This document shows positions 35,695 through 44,309 of a stretch of 64,000 bases of DNA, in pieces; the first letter of the stretch is position 1; every line of letters starts with the position of its first letter. Position numbers and translations under genes: made by a program. Below the pieces are notes generated by a model, which saw only the letters and a list, made by a program, of their open reading frames with translations, did not search any database and was not told the DNA's origin. Source of the DNA: Microbaculum marinum (GTDB lineage: Bacteria > Pseudomonadota > Alphaproteobacteria > Rhizobiales > Tepidamorphaceae); the NCBI RefSeq assembly GCF_042646165.1, contig NZ_JBHRTC010000004.1, one strand, 5' to 3'.

Positions 35695-36191
35695 TGGCCG
35701 AAGTCGGATTCAGCCTCGGCAGCAATATCGGCGACAAGCAGGGAAACCTCGCCCGCGCGCTGGAGCTTCTGTTCGCCGATCCGGCCATGACGTTCCGCGC
35801 CTGCTCGTCGTTCTACAAGACCGCCCCGTGGGGCTACGAGGACCAGGACTGGTTCGTCAACCTCTGCGCCGCCGGCGACACCGGCCTCGAGGCGGAGTCG
35901 ATCCTCGACCTGTGCAAGCGCGTCGAGCACGAGGTCGGACGGCGCGACACGTTCCGCTGGGGGCCGCGCGTCATCGACGTGGACATCCTCTACTACGGCA
36001 CGGCGGAGGTCGACGAGCCGGACCTTGCGATCCCGCACCGCGAGCTGTTCAATCGCAGCTTCGTGCTGGTCCCGCTTGCCGAGATCCGGCCGGACCTCGT
36101 CCTGTCCGGCCGCCGCATCGGCGAGGAGGCCCGCCGGCTCGTCGATGACGGCATGGAAATCGTCGCCCCGCCCTGGGCGCCCGGAAAGTGA
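35694..36191 (+). CDS. folK: 6-hydroxymethyl-dihydropterin pyrophosphokinase
   Basis: 165 residues. Transfers pyrophosphate from ATP to 6-hydroxymethyl-dihydropterin, making the FolP substrate. FSLGSNIGDKQGNL, FYKTAPWGYEDQDWFVN, RRDTFRWGPRVIDVDILYYG and IPHRELFNRSFVLVPL are the canonical motifs. The ATG overlaps the folB stop, with AGGAG upstream. A GTG three bases earlier is unlikely to be used. Confidence 0.95.
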   Translation: MAEVGFSLGSNIGDKQGNLARALELLFADPAMTFRACSSFYKTAPWGYEDQDWFVNLCAAGDTGLEAESILDLCKRVEHEVGRRDTFRWGPRVIDVDILYYGTAEVDEPDLAIPHRELFNRSFVLVPLAEIRPDLVLSGRRIGEEARRLVDDGMEIVAPPWAPGK

Positions 36192-36209
36192 ACGGTCTGC
36201 CGCCGCAGG

Positions 36210-36560
36210 TCACGCCTTCCCCAGGATAAGCCCGAGCATCTCGTGGACGGCGTCCACAGTGTCTCCTGCGGCTCGGCCATGCGGACGCAGCGCCCGTGTC
36301 GTCCGGTCGACCGCACGGATCTGATCCACCAGCACGTAGCCGCGCAGGCTTCCGACCGGGACCAGCAGCACCTTGAACGGCCACGAACGTTCGCTGCGCG
36401 TGATCGGACAGACGATGACCATACTGGAATTCGCGTTGTAGTCGCGGGTCGACAGGACCAGCGCGGGGCGCCTGCCCGCCTGCTCGTGCCCCACGGGAGG
36501 GCCGAAGTCGATCCAGACGACGTCGCCTGCGTCAGGAGCGTTTTCGGCGACTGTCAGCAT
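36210..36560 (-). CDS. MazF/PemK-type endoribonuclease toxin
   Basis: 116 residues. DAGDVVWIDFGPPVGHEQAGRRPALVLS, MVIVCPITRS and GYVLVDQIRAVD are the three conserved MazF blocks; the family cleaves mRNA at short sites. The start overlaps the antitoxin gene upstream by 29 bases, so the two are translated together. The pair stands between folK and a helicase gene, on the minus strand. Target sequence cannot be predicted by eye. Confidence 0.9.
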   Translation of the reverse strand: MLTVAENAPDAGDVVWIDFGPPVGHEQAGRRPALVLSTRDYNANSSMVIVCPITRSERSWPFKVLLVPVGSLRGYVLVDQIRAVDRTTRALRPHGRAAGDTVDAVHEMLGLILGKA

Positions 36561-36858
36561 TGTATAGCGTCGGTGTGGTATCCGGCGGCGCGATGTCGCT
36601 CCAGTCCTCGTCCGGCCATTCCGACGGCAGGATCCCCCAGTCCTCGAACGGCGGCTCGTTCTGGGGACCCAGCCGCTTCATCTCGGCGACGAGATCCTGC
36701 AGGGTCGGCCCCCGCCGCGCGACCGGCTTCAGGAGCGCCGTCCCGTCCTCCACCGACAGGTCAACCTCCCCGCCCTCCTCGAGGCCGAGTTCTTCGGCCG
36801 CCGCCTTGGGCAGACGGACGGCGAGGCTGTTGCCCCATCTGGCGACGCGGATCTTCAT
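36532..36858 (-). CDS. MazE/AbrB-type antitoxin
   Basis: 108 residues. The N-terminal swapped-hairpin DNA-binding domain reads VARWGNSLAVRLPKAAAEELGLEEGGEVDLS, typical of MazE/AbrB. The acidic C-terminal tail (PPFEDWGILPSEWPDEDWSD) would wrap the toxin and mask its RNA site. Immediately upstream, A/T-rich ATATACAATGTATAT-like palindromic sequence (about 36891-36905) is a likely self-repression operator. Order antitoxin then toxin is standard. Confidence 0.88.
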   Translation of the reverse strand: MKIRVARWGNSLAVRLPKAAAEELGLEEGGEVDLSVEDGTALLKPVARRGPTLQDLVAEMKRLGPQNEPPFEDWGILPSEWPDEDWSDIAPPDTTPTLYNADSRRKRS

Positions 36859-36890
36859 GGGCGCATCTTCATGGCCGATACCTTCCTCGG

Positions 36891-36905
36891 ATATACAATG
36901 TATAT
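36891..36905. promoter_or_regulatory. palindromic operator candidate of the toxin-antitoxin pair
   Basis: ATATACAATGTATAT is a near-perfect inverted repeat about 35 bases before the antitoxin start and just before the helicase gene end. MazE/AbrB-type antitoxins normally bind such a site to repress their own operon. Binding is inferred from position and symmetry only. Confidence 0.5.
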
Positions 36906-36940
36906 CCCGGACACCCCCGGGGCAATGACCCGGAACCGCC

Positions 36941-38062
36941 TCACTGGACGATCGTGATGCGCTCCGCGGCCCGGGTGATCGCCGTGTAGAGCCAGCGCTC
37001 GCGGGTATCCTTGAAGGCGAAGCTCTCGTCGAACAGCAGCACGTCGTCCCACTGCGATCCCTGCGCCTTGTGCACCGTCAGTGCGTAGCCGTAGTCGAAC
37101 TCGTCGGAGTTGCGCCGCTGCGTCCAGGGCACCTCTTCGGCGGATTCGAACAGCGCCTTCAGCACCCGGATCTTGACGATGTCGCCATAGGGACCGTCGT
37201 CGTCGGCCTTGACCATCATCGACAGCGCCTGCGCCTTGCCGCGCCCCACCGACATGACCTGCCAGAGGCTGCCGTTCAAAAGGCCCTTTTCCGAATTGTT
37301 CCTGAGGCAGACCAGCTTGTCGCCCGACGCCGGCAGCAGGCCCTCGAATCCCTTCAGTTCGCGTATTCGCTGGTTGTAGCGCTTGCGCGTCCGGTTGATG
37401 CCGAGCAGCACCTGGTCGGCGGCCAGCACCTGTTCGCTGTCGACGTCGCCGCGGCCGATCACCCGGCTGTCGCCGTACGATCCCTGCTCGAGACGGCCGC
37501 CTTCCCTGACGGTCTGCGCGAGCTGGATGATCGGATTGTCGCGCGCCTGCCGGTGCACCTGCGTCAGCAGGGCGTCGGGCTCGTGATCGGTGAAGAATCC
37601 GCCACCCGTAATCGGCGGCAGCTGGCCCGGATCGCCGAGCACCAGCACCGGCGCACCGAAGCTCAGCAGGTCGCGCCCGAGCTTTTCCTCCACCATCGAA
37701 CATTCGTCGACGATCACCAGCTTGGCCTTGGAGACCGGACTGGTGCGGTTCAGCGAGAAGGTCGGGTTGACCGTCGTCTTGCCGGTCTCCTCGTCCTCGA
37801 TCGCCTCCTCGCCGCGCGGCCGGTAGATCAGCGAGTGGATCGTGCGCGCCCCTTCGCAGCCGCGGTTGCGCATCACCTGCGCCGCCTTGCCGGTGAACGC
37901 CGCAAACAGCACGTCGCCGTCGATCGCCTCGGCGATGTGCCGGGCCAGCATCGTCTTGCCCGTGCCGGCGAAGCCGAACAGCCGGAACACCTGCTGGCCC
38001 GGCGTTTTCAGCCAGGCCGAAACGGCCTTGGCGGCGGCATCCTGTTCGCTCGAGAGTTTCAT
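36941..38062 (-). CDS. RecD-like ATP-dependent DNA helicase
   Basis: 373 residues. The Walker A motif is FGFAGTGKTMLARH, Walker B is LVIVDECSMVEE, and the late UvrD_C_2 motif is YALTVHKAQGSQWDDVLLFDE with a terminal WLYTAITRAAERI. This is a short AAA_30/RecD2-like SF1B helicase lacking the N-terminal domains of RecD2. It probably acts in DNA repair or replication. No RecB or RecC gene is near. Start ATG at 38062. Confidence 0.87.
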   Translation of the reverse strand: MKLSSEQDAAAKAVSAWLKTPGQQVFRLFGFAGTGKTMLARHIAEAIDGDVLFAAFTGKAAQVMRNRGCEGARTIHSLIYRPRGEEAIEDEETGKTTVNPTFSLNRTSPVSKAKLVIVDECSMVEEKLGRDLLSFGAPVLVLGDPGQLPPITGGGFFTDHEPDALLTQVHRQARDNPIIQLAQTVREGGRLEQGSYGDSRVIGRGDVDSEQVLAADQVLLGINRTRKRYNQRIRELKGFEGLLPASGDKLVCLRNNSEKGLLNGSLWQVMSVGRGKAQALSMMVKADDDGPYGDIVKIRVLKALFESAEEVPWTQRRNSDEFDYGYALTVHKAQGSQWDDVLLFDESFAFKDTRERWLYTAITRAAERITIVQ

Positions 38063-38168
38063 CGCGGCGCTTGATCGGGAATCAGTCGTTGCGGAGCGAC
38101 AGTGTACATTGGCGGGGCGTGAGCAGAACCCGCCGGGCGCAGGCCCCGCGAAGGCAGGCGCAGGCCGA

Positions 38169-39650
38169 TCACGACTCCGCGTGCAGTTCCTCGAGGTCCT
38201 TGCCGCGCGTGTCGATCCGGAACCGCCAGGTCACCACCGCCCCCAGCAGGGCCGCGCCGACGAGCAGCAGCAGGGTCGCCGTGCGGCCGATGTCGTCGAG
38301 CAGTATCGGGAACAGGAAGGCCGTGGCCACGGCGCCGATCTTGCCCACGGACGCCGCGAAGCCCGCCCCCTTGCCGCGCAGCCGCGTCGGAAAGACCTCG
38401 CCGGCGATCAGGTAGGTCTGCGCGTTTGGACCGAGATTGGTCATGAAGTTGAAGATCAGGAAGCCCGCGAAGATCAGGAATATCTGGCTGCTTCCGGGAA
38501 ACGCCGAGGACAGGGCGGCCAGAGACAGCCCCGCGGCGCAGCCGACGAATCCGATCACCTGGAGGCGGATCCGCCCGATCCGGTCGGCCAGCAGCACCGC
38601 GAAGACGATGCCGACGATCAGCAGCGCGTCGATCATCGCCGCGCCCTTGGCGGCGATGATGTCGTTGTGCACCAGTTCGGCGACCGAATTCGCTTCACCC
38701 GTCGAATGGCCGAGCGTGCTGGCGATGATCGTCGGGGTGAAGATGCCGATGCCGTAGGTCGACAGGTCCTGCAGCAGCCACGGCACGGAGGCAAGGATCG
38801 TGGCGCGCCGGATCCTGGGTGCGAACAGGGCCGCGTAGTGGCGTGGTTTGTGTACCGACGCCGTTCCGTCTCCGGCGCGTCGAAGCGCGATGGCCTTCGG
38901 ATAGGACGGCTCGCGGCGCAGCAGCCGCCGCATCTCCTCCTGCGCGGCATCGACCCGGTCTCTCGACATCAGCCAGTGCGCGCTTTCGGGAACGAACAGC
39001 CGGCCGAACACGACGAGAAGCGCCGGCAGCGCCACGAGTGCGTACATCCAGCGCCAGGCCGTCAGGTTGGGCTCGGCGACCAGGATCAGGTAGCCGGCCC
39101 CCACCCCGAACAACGCGCCGAGCGCCTGGAACCCGAACGCCGCCAGCACGAGGCGGCCGCGGTCCCGCGAGGGAATGCTTTCGGAAATGATCATGTGCGC
39201 CGTCGGATAGTCGGCTCCGAGCGCCAGGCCGACGCCGAACAGGCAGGCCACGACGACGGGTATGTTCGGAGCAAGCGAGATGCCGACCAGGAACGCGACG
39301 AACAGCAGCATTTCACCGATGAAGACCGGCTTGCGGCCGTACGCATCCGCAGCCCCGCCCAGCGCGGACGCGCCGACCAGGATGCCGGCCAGCGGCGCGG
39401 CGCCGACCAGTCCGCCAACCACCGGATCGAAACCGAATTCCTTCTGGATCAGCGGCAGCGCCACGCCGGTGGTGAAGACGACATAGCCCTCGAAGAACTT
39501 GCCGATCGCCGCCAGCCACCAGACGAGCCACTGCATCGCGGTCATCGGCGTGGTCGGGACCGGCGTGCCGTCCGTCCAGGTCGGGGTCTCGTCGATATAC
39601 TGCTGGACCGTCCGCGACGATGTTTCGGTTGCGGAGACGGTGTCCAGCAT
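38169..39650 (-). CDS. major facilitator superfamily transporter
   Basis: 493 residues with about 12 membrane helices. GGAADAYGRKPVFIGEM carries the loop 2-3 motif (G-x-x-D-x-x-G-R-K), LALGADYPTAHMIISESIPSRDRGRLV and GEVFPTRLRGKGAGFAASVGKIGA match the sugar/phosphate porter branch. N-terminal 45 residues are cytoplasmic and polar. Substrate could be a sugar, phosphate or organic acid; the sequence does not decide. Monocistronic, minus strand. Upstream is the AT-rich patch. Confidence 0.88.
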   Translation of the reverse strand: MLDTVSATETSSRTVQQYIDETPTWTDGTPVPTTPMTAMQWLVWWLAAIGKFFEGYVVFTTGVALPLIQKEFGFDPVVGGLVGAAPLAGILVGASALGGAADAYGRKPVFIGEMLLFVAFLVGISLAPNIPVVVACLFGVGLALGADYPTAHMIISESIPSRDRGRLVLAAFGFQALGALFGVGAGYLILVAEPNLTAWRWMYALVALPALLVVFGRLFVPESAHWLMSRDRVDAAQEEMRRLLRREPSYPKAIALRRAGDGTASVHKPRHYAALFAPRIRRATILASVPWLLQDLSTYGIGIFTPTIIASTLGHSTGEANSVAELVHNDIIAAKGAAMIDALLIVGIVFAVLLADRIGRIRLQVIGFVGCAAGLSLAALSSAFPGSSQIFLIFAGFLIFNFMTNLGPNAQTYLIAGEVFPTRLRGKGAGFAASVGKIGAVATAFLFPILLDDIGRTATLLLLVGAALLGAVVTWRFRIDTRGKDLEELHAES

Positions 39651-39849
39651 CGACGTTCGCCCGGTTTCCCTGACCCGTCGAGGACCCTAAGGTGCTTCAA
39701 CGACAGTCTTGCGAAGCTTCCATCTCGTTTCTCCGGCGGCGGCCGGTTTCCCGGGCGGTGGCCGGCGAACGGACTCCTGCGGGACCACCCGTCGGCTGTC
39801 CGCCCTGGTGCGGCACCGGCACATCCCGCCGGAGCGCCTTTCGGCCGGA

Positions 39850-40260
39850 TGAAGTGATCAGCGTTGCTTTCGGAAACAAGATTTGCGTTCCTAAACTCAT
39901 TGTCACGAAAAGAATCACAAAACCACAATTCCGAATATCTTGTAAAAATACCTACCCAACAATGAAATTTATAACTGATTGAATATAAATACCGTAACGG
40001 AAAAATCCGTATCTACAAAAAAACATATTTGGATGTTATGGATTTTGCACTTTTATTTATATTACTACACTAAATTCCAGCAAAAAAATTTCAGAATACC
40101 TTTAAAAATATGCGCCCCAATCGTGCAAGCACATACTTGTCTATTCAAAAACCATTTCAGGTCAACCCACCGAATAAATGTTGATAAATGAAAACCAATT
40201 AAAATCACTCTACGTAATGAGCTTAATCATCATGAATACTTCGCCGACGAATAAATTGGA
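39850..40260. other. AT-rich patch without a clear gene
   Basis: Roughly 400 bases are visibly AT-rich, in contrast to the GC-rich surroundings on both sides. Runs of A and T, such as TAAAAATACC and TTTTATTTATATTAC, dominate. The only open frames are short, begin with weak starts and resemble nothing. It lies between the MFS gene and a small exported protein and ends near position 40260. It could be a silenced promoter region, a bending site, or a relic of foreign DNA. Confidence 0.8.
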
Positions 40261-40293
40261 TGAACTTTCGGCCCGCCCGGTGTACAAGACGGA

Positions 40294-40312
40294 ACCTGCC
40301 GTTTCGGCAGGT
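40294..40312. promoter_or_regulatory. perfect hairpin upstream of the exported protein gene
   Basis: ACCTGCCG and CGGCAGGT are perfect eight-base arms around TTT, about 62 bases before the ATG at 40374. It could be an operator or a 5' leader stem. No T-tract follows, so it is not a simple terminator. Confidence 0.4.
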
Positions 40313-40373
40313 ATCCAGGAAGCTGTCTCCGTCGGAGAGGCTTTGTCTGTTCATCATGACCAGGGAGTCACAG

Positions 40374-40943
40374 ATGATTTCCATTGCAAATCGTTCATTG
40401 CTTATCGCCGCAGCGACAGCGGCAACATTGGGCCTCGCCACGTCGGTCGCGACTGCCGGACCGGCGGACAAGGCTGCCGATTCCGGAGCCGAGAAGGCGC
40501 GGCCGGAGGCCACCATCGGGGGCAAGGGATCGATCCGGAAGGTCTCCTACAAGACCTCCGACGACGACACGACCACGGATTCCAGGTCCTACGTAAACGT
40601 GCCGGGCATGAAGAACACGTTCCGCGCCAACGGCCCGGTCGTCATCGTCTTCTGTGCGGAGGCTTATACCTCACGGACCGATCCCGACGATCTCCCGGCG
40701 ATGTTCGTCCAGGCGACGCTGAACGGAACGCCCGTGGCACCCTCCTCGGCCGCCCAGAACGTCACGTTCGAGGGCAATCAGCCAGCACACCCGACAGTTT
40801 GGCGCACGGCGCGCTGCTTCCAGTGGGCCACCCACGCCTCCGGCAAGCAGGATCTCAGGATCCAGTATCGGTTGAACGGTGGCGTCGACGGCGATTTCGT
40901 CGGTCTCGACGACAAGTCCGTCACGGTGATGTGGGGCCGCTGA
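40374..40943 (+). CDS. exported protein of unknown function
   Basis: 189 residues. A signal peptide of about 28 residues (ending ATSVATAGPAD) predicts export. The mature protein begins with a polar acidic stretch, then a beta-rich domain (TFRANGPVVIVFCAEAYTS, LRIQYRLNGGVDGDFVGLDDKSVTVMWGR) with two Cys. I do not recognise the family. The ATG at 40374 has AGGGAG upstream; longer versions start in the unusual AT-rich region and look false. It follows the AT-rich patch and may be controlled by it. Confidence 0.7.
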   Translation: MISIANRSLLIAAATAATLGLATSVATAGPADKAADSGAEKARPEATIGGKGSIRKVSYKTSDDDTTTDSRSYVNVPGMKNTFRANGPVVIVFCAEAYTSRTDPDDLPAMFVQATLNGTPVAPSSAAQNVTFEGNQPAHPTVWRTARCFQWATHASGKQDLRIQYRLNGGVDGDFVGLDDKSVTVMWGR

Positions 40944-41064
40944 GGCTCTTCAGATTGCCGCAGGCCGGCGCGGGATCTCAATCCGCGCCGGCCTGCGGAT
41001 ATTCCGTACATTGGACGCTTCGCGGTCTAACCGCCTCGGGGCGAAGAGCCGTGCTTGGAGCCGC

Positions 41065-41580
41065 CTACATCGCCTCCGGGCCGCGCTGGATCGCGGCGAC
41101 GCCGGTGCGCGACACCTCGACTAGGCCGAGCGGCTTCATGATCGACACGAACTGGTCGATCTTCGAGGACCGGCCGGTGATCTCGAAGACGAAGTGATCG
41201 GTCGTCGCGTCGATCACCTGGGCGCGGAACGCGTCCGCCAGCCGCAGCGCCTCGACCCTCAGTTCGCCCTTCCCGGCGACCTTGATCAGCGCCAGCTCGC
41301 GTTCCAGCGGCCTGCCCCCGGCGGTCAGGTCCACCACCCGGTGCACCGGCACCAGCCGCTCCAGCTGGTTGCGGATCTGCTCGATCACCATCGGCGTGCC
41401 GGTCGTCGCGATGGTGATGCGCGACAGGTGCTGCTCGTGCTCGGTCTCCGAGACGGTCAGCGAGTCGATGTTGTAGCCGCGGCCGGAGAACAGCCCGATC
41501 ACCCTGGCCAGTACGCCCGGCTCGTTGTCCACCAGCACCGACAGTGTGTGCTGCTCGACCGCTTGAACGCTTTGAAGCAT
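41065..41580 (-). CDS. ilvN: acetolactate synthase small (regulatory) subunit
   Basis: 171 residues. An ACT domain at the N-terminus (HTLSVLVDNEPGVLARVIGLFSGRGYNIDSLTV) and a second ACT-like half (RVEALRLADAFRAQVIDATTDHFVFEITG) are typical of IlvH/IlvN. It activates the large subunit and gives valine feedback inhibition. It is separated from ilvB by a GST-family gene; ten bases lie between that gene and this one, so they may be cotranscribed. Start ATG at 41580. Confidence 0.95.
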   Translation of the reverse strand: MLQSVQAVEQHTLSVLVDNEPGVLARVIGLFSGRGYNIDSLTVSETEHEQHLSRITIATTGTPMVIEQIRNQLERLVPVHRVVDLTAGGRPLERELALIKVAGKGELRVEALRLADAFRAQVIDATTDHFVFEITGRSSKIDQFVSIMKPLGLVEVSRTGVAAIQRGPEAM

Positions 41581-41590
41581 TTCTCTTTCC

Positions 41591-42262
41591 CTATTCCGCC
41601 GGAAGCGCCGGCTCGTCTACTTCGTCGTGGGCAAGCACCCAGCTCTCGGCATCGCCGGCCGCCTTCCACTCCCGGAAGGCGGGCGTTCCCATCACCGCGT
41701 CCATGTAGGCGCGCACCGTATCGTCGACGGGGATCGAGTAGGTCTCGAAGCGCGCCACCACCGGCGCGAACATCGCATCCGCCGCCGAGAAGCGCCCGAA
41801 CAGGAACGGCCCCTCACTCCCGAAGCGGCGCCGGCACTCGCCCCACATCTGCTGGATGCGGGCGACGTCCCGGGTGACCTCGGAGCCGCGGTCGCGGTAG
41901 GCGAAGCGCTTGCGCAGGTTCATCGGGCAGGCCGACCGCAGCGCCGAGAAGCCGGCATGCATCTCGCACGACACGGTGCGGGCGTGGGCGCGGGCCGCGA
42001 CATCGTCGGGCCACAGTCCGCGGTCGGGGAATGTCTCGGCGAGGTACTCCAGGATCGACAGCGATTCCCAGACGGTCACGTCGCCGTCCTTCAGCACCGG
42101 CACCTTGCCGCCCGGCGAGTGCGCCAGGATCCGCGTCTTGGTGTCGTCCTGGTCGAGCGGGATCAGGATTTCCTCGAATGGGATCTCCAGGTGCCGCATC
42201 GCGAGCCAGGGCCTGAGCGACCAGGACGAATAGTTCTTGTTACCGATGACGAGTTGCAGCAT
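41591..42262 (-). CDS. glutathione S-transferase family protein
   Basis: 223 residues. An N-terminal thioredoxin-like domain (LVIGNKNYSSWSLRPWLAMRHLEIPFEEI, HSPGGKVPVLKDGDVTVWESLSILEYLAETFP) and a helical C-terminal domain are clear. The NYSSWSLRPWL start is typical of a bacterial GST subgroup that uses a Ser instead of a Cys or Tyr. Its role is unknown. It lies between ilvB and ilvN in the same orientation, with a palindromic repeat upstream. Confidence 0.88.
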   Translation of the reverse strand: MLQLVIGNKNYSSWSLRPWLAMRHLEIPFEEILIPLDQDDTKTRILAHSPGGKVPVLKDGDVTVWESLSILEYLAETFPDRGLWPDDVAARAHARTVSCEMHAGFSALRSACPMNLRKRFAYRDRGSEVTRDVARIQQMWGECRRRFGSEGPFLFGRFSAADAMFAPVVARFETYSIPVDDTVRAYMDAVMGTPAFREWKAAGDAESWVLAHDEVDEPALPAE

Positions 42263-42302
42263 GCGTTTACCTGTCCGGTGAAGCCACGGATATCACACTC
42301 CG

Positions 42303-42411
42303 ACGTCATCCCGGCCGGAGCGCAGCGCAGAGCCGGGATCGCCCGGTCCGCGAGCGCTGCGGCTCCTGGCGATCCCGGATAGCCGCCCGCCGGCGGCTTC
42401 CGGGATGACGT
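42303..42411. repeat. long inverted repeat between ilvB and the GST gene
   Basis: Perfect 12-base outer arms, ACGTCATCCCGG and CCGGGATGACGT, enclose inner stems (GCCGGGATCGCC with GGCGATCCCGG). This would form a large cruciform in DNA or a long hairpin in the mRNA between ilvB and the downstream genes. It is a REP-like repeat of a different sequence from families A and B. Confidence 0.75.
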
Positions 42412-42431
42412 AGGATGGGGAAAAACAAACT

Positions 42432-44198
42432 CTAAACCAGCATCTTGCCTTCCTCGTCGATCGCCTCGGCGACGTCCTCGTCGTCGATCTCGGCGCCGAG
42501 CAGCATCTCGTTGTGCGCCTTGCCGGACGGGATCATCGGGAAGCAGTTGGCGAGCGCGGCGACGCGGCAGTCGAACAGCACCGGCCGCTTCACCTCGATC
42601 ATCTCCTCGATCGCAGCATCCAGGTCGCCCGGCTTGTCGACCCGGAAGCCGACCGCGCCGTAGGCTTCGGCGAGCCGCACGAAGTCGGGCATCGACTCGT
42701 GGTAGGAGTGCGAGATCCGGTTGCCGTGCAGCAATTGCTGCCACTGCCGCACCATGCCCATGTGCTGGTTGTTGAGGATGAAGATCTTCACCGGCAGCTC
42801 GTACTGGACCGCCGTCGACATCTCCTGCATGGTCATCAGCACCGAGGCGTCGCCGGCGATGTCGATGACCAGAGCGTCGGGATGGGCGATCTGCACGCCG
42901 AGCGTCGCCGGCAGGCCGTAGCCCATCGTGCCGAGCCCGCCAGAGGTCATCCAGCGGTTGGGCTCCTCGAAGCCGTAGAACTGGGCCGCCCACATCTGGT
43001 GCTGGCCGACTTCGGTGGTGATGTAGGTGTCGCGGTCCTTGGTCAGCTCGTAGAGCCGCTGGATCGCGTATTGCGGCATGATCACGTCGTCGCTCGGCCG
43101 GTAGCGCAGGCAGTCGCGCGCCCGCCACGCCTCGATGCGGTCCCACCACTCCTTCTTCGCCGCCCTGTCGGGCTGCGCGGCGCTGGCCCGCCACAGCCGG
43201 ATCATGTCCTCCAGCACGTAGCCGACGTCGCCGATGATCGGCACGTCCACCTTGACGTTCTTGTTGATCGAGGAGGGATCGATGTCGATGTGGATCTTCT
43301 TGGAATAGGGCGAGAAGGCGTCGAGCCGGCCGGTGATCCGGTCGTCGAAGCGCGCGCCGACGCAGACCATCACGTCGCAGTCGTGCATGGCGAGGTTCGC
43401 CTCGTAGGTGCCGTGCATGCCCAGCATCCCCAGCCACTGCTTGTCGGAGGCGGGAAACGCGCCGAGCCCCATCAGCGTCGAGGTGACCGGAAACCCGGTC
43501 ATGTGCGCCAGCTCGCGCAGGAGCTGGCTCGCCTCGCGGCCCGAATTGACCACCCCGCCGCCGGTATAGAGGATCGGACGCCTGGCGCCGGCCATCAGGT
43601 CGACGGCCTCGCGGATCGCGTCGAGATCGCCCTTCATCCGCGGCTTGTAGGTCTTGTGCTCGATGTTCTTCGGCCCGACATAGGGCCCCGGCGTCAGCTG
43701 GATGTCCTTGGGGATGTCGACCAGCACCGGCCCCGGCCGGCCGCTCTTGGCGACATAGAACGCCTCGTGCATGATCCGGGCGAGGTCGTTGATGTCCTTG
43801 ACCAGCCAGTTGTGCTTGGTGCACGGCCGCGTGATCCCCACCGTGTCGCATTCCTGGAAGGCGTCGTTGCCGATCAGGTGGGTCGCCACCTGGCCCGAGA
43901 TGCAGACCATCGGGATCGAATCCATCAGCGCGTCGGTCAGTCCGGTCACCGCGTTGGTCGCGCCCGGCCCGGAGGTGACCAGCACGACGCCGACCTTGTC
44001 GGTCGACCGCGCGTAACCCTCCGCCGCATGGGTCGCGCCCTGCTCGTGGCGCACGAGTACGTGCTGGATGTCGTCCTGCTGGAAGATCGCGTCGTAGATC
44101 GGCAGCACCGCGCCGCCGGGATATCCGAAGACAAACTCGACCCCCTGGTCCTTCAGCGCCTTCAGGACGATTTCAGCGCCGTTCATCTCTTCGCTCAT
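42432..44198 (-). CDS. ilvB: acetolactate synthase large subunit
   Basis: 588 residues, thiamine-diphosphate enzyme making acetolactate or acetohydroxybutyrate from pyruvate. FGYPGGAVLPIYDAI starts the N-terminal domain, RHEQGATHAAEGYAR carries the cofactor-activating Glu, and GDASVLMTMQEMSTAVQYELPVKIFILNN is the ThDP motif. FAD-binding middle region is normal. The start ATG at 44198 is preceded by a leader peptide with Ile-Leu-Ile-Val and a strong terminator, implying attenuation. Works with IlvN. Confidence 0.96.
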   Translation of the reverse strand: MSEEMNGAEIVLKALKDQGVEFVFGYPGGAVLPIYDAIFQQDDIQHVLVRHEQGATHAAEGYARSTDKVGVVLVTSGPGATNAVTGLTDALMDSIPMVCISGQVATHLIGNDAFQECDTVGITRPCTKHNWLVKDINDLARIMHEAFYVAKSGRPGPVLVDIPKDIQLTPGPYVGPKNIEHKTYKPRMKGDLDAIREAVDLMAGARRPILYTGGGVVNSGREASQLLRELAHMTGFPVTSTLMGLGAFPASDKQWLGMLGMHGTYEANLAMHDCDVMVCVGARFDDRITGRLDAFSPYSKKIHIDIDPSSINKNVKVDVPIIGDVGYVLEDMIRLWRASAAQPDRAAKKEWWDRIEAWRARDCLRYRPSDDVIMPQYAIQRLYELTKDRDTYITTEVGQHQMWAAQFYGFEEPNRWMTSGGLGTMGYGLPATLGVQIAHPDALVIDIAGDASVLMTMQEMSTAVQYELPVKIFILNNQHMGMVRQWQQLLHGNRISHSYHESMPDFVRLAEAYGAVGFRVDKPGDLDAAIEEMIEVKRPVLFDCRVAALANCFPMIPSGKAHNEMLLGAEIDDEDVAEAIDEEGKMLV

Positions 44199-44255
44199 GG
44201 CGATCTTCCCTCTTTCTCGTGCGCGCCGTTCTTCCGTGGATACGCGCGATCAGGC

Positions 44256-44281
44256 AACAAAAAAGGCCCTCGAGGGGCCTT
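44256..44281 (-). terminator. ilvB attenuator terminator
   Basis: On the minus strand AAGGCCC and GGGCCTT pair around a short loop and are followed by TTTTTTG, about 60 bases before ilvB. This is a textbook Rho-independent terminator inside the ilvB leader. Its 5' arm GGCCCC can instead pair with GGGGCC (complement of 44322-44327) inside the leader-peptide gene, which would form an anti-terminator. Confidence 0.85.
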
Positions 44282-44309
44282 GGCTGCGCACCATTGCTCG
44301 CGGCGGTGT

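Noticed and set aside
39979..40191. 70-codon frame inside the AT-rich patch
   Set aside because: Weak TTG start, no ribosome site and no resemblance to any protein; frames of this length are expected by chance in AT-rich DNA.
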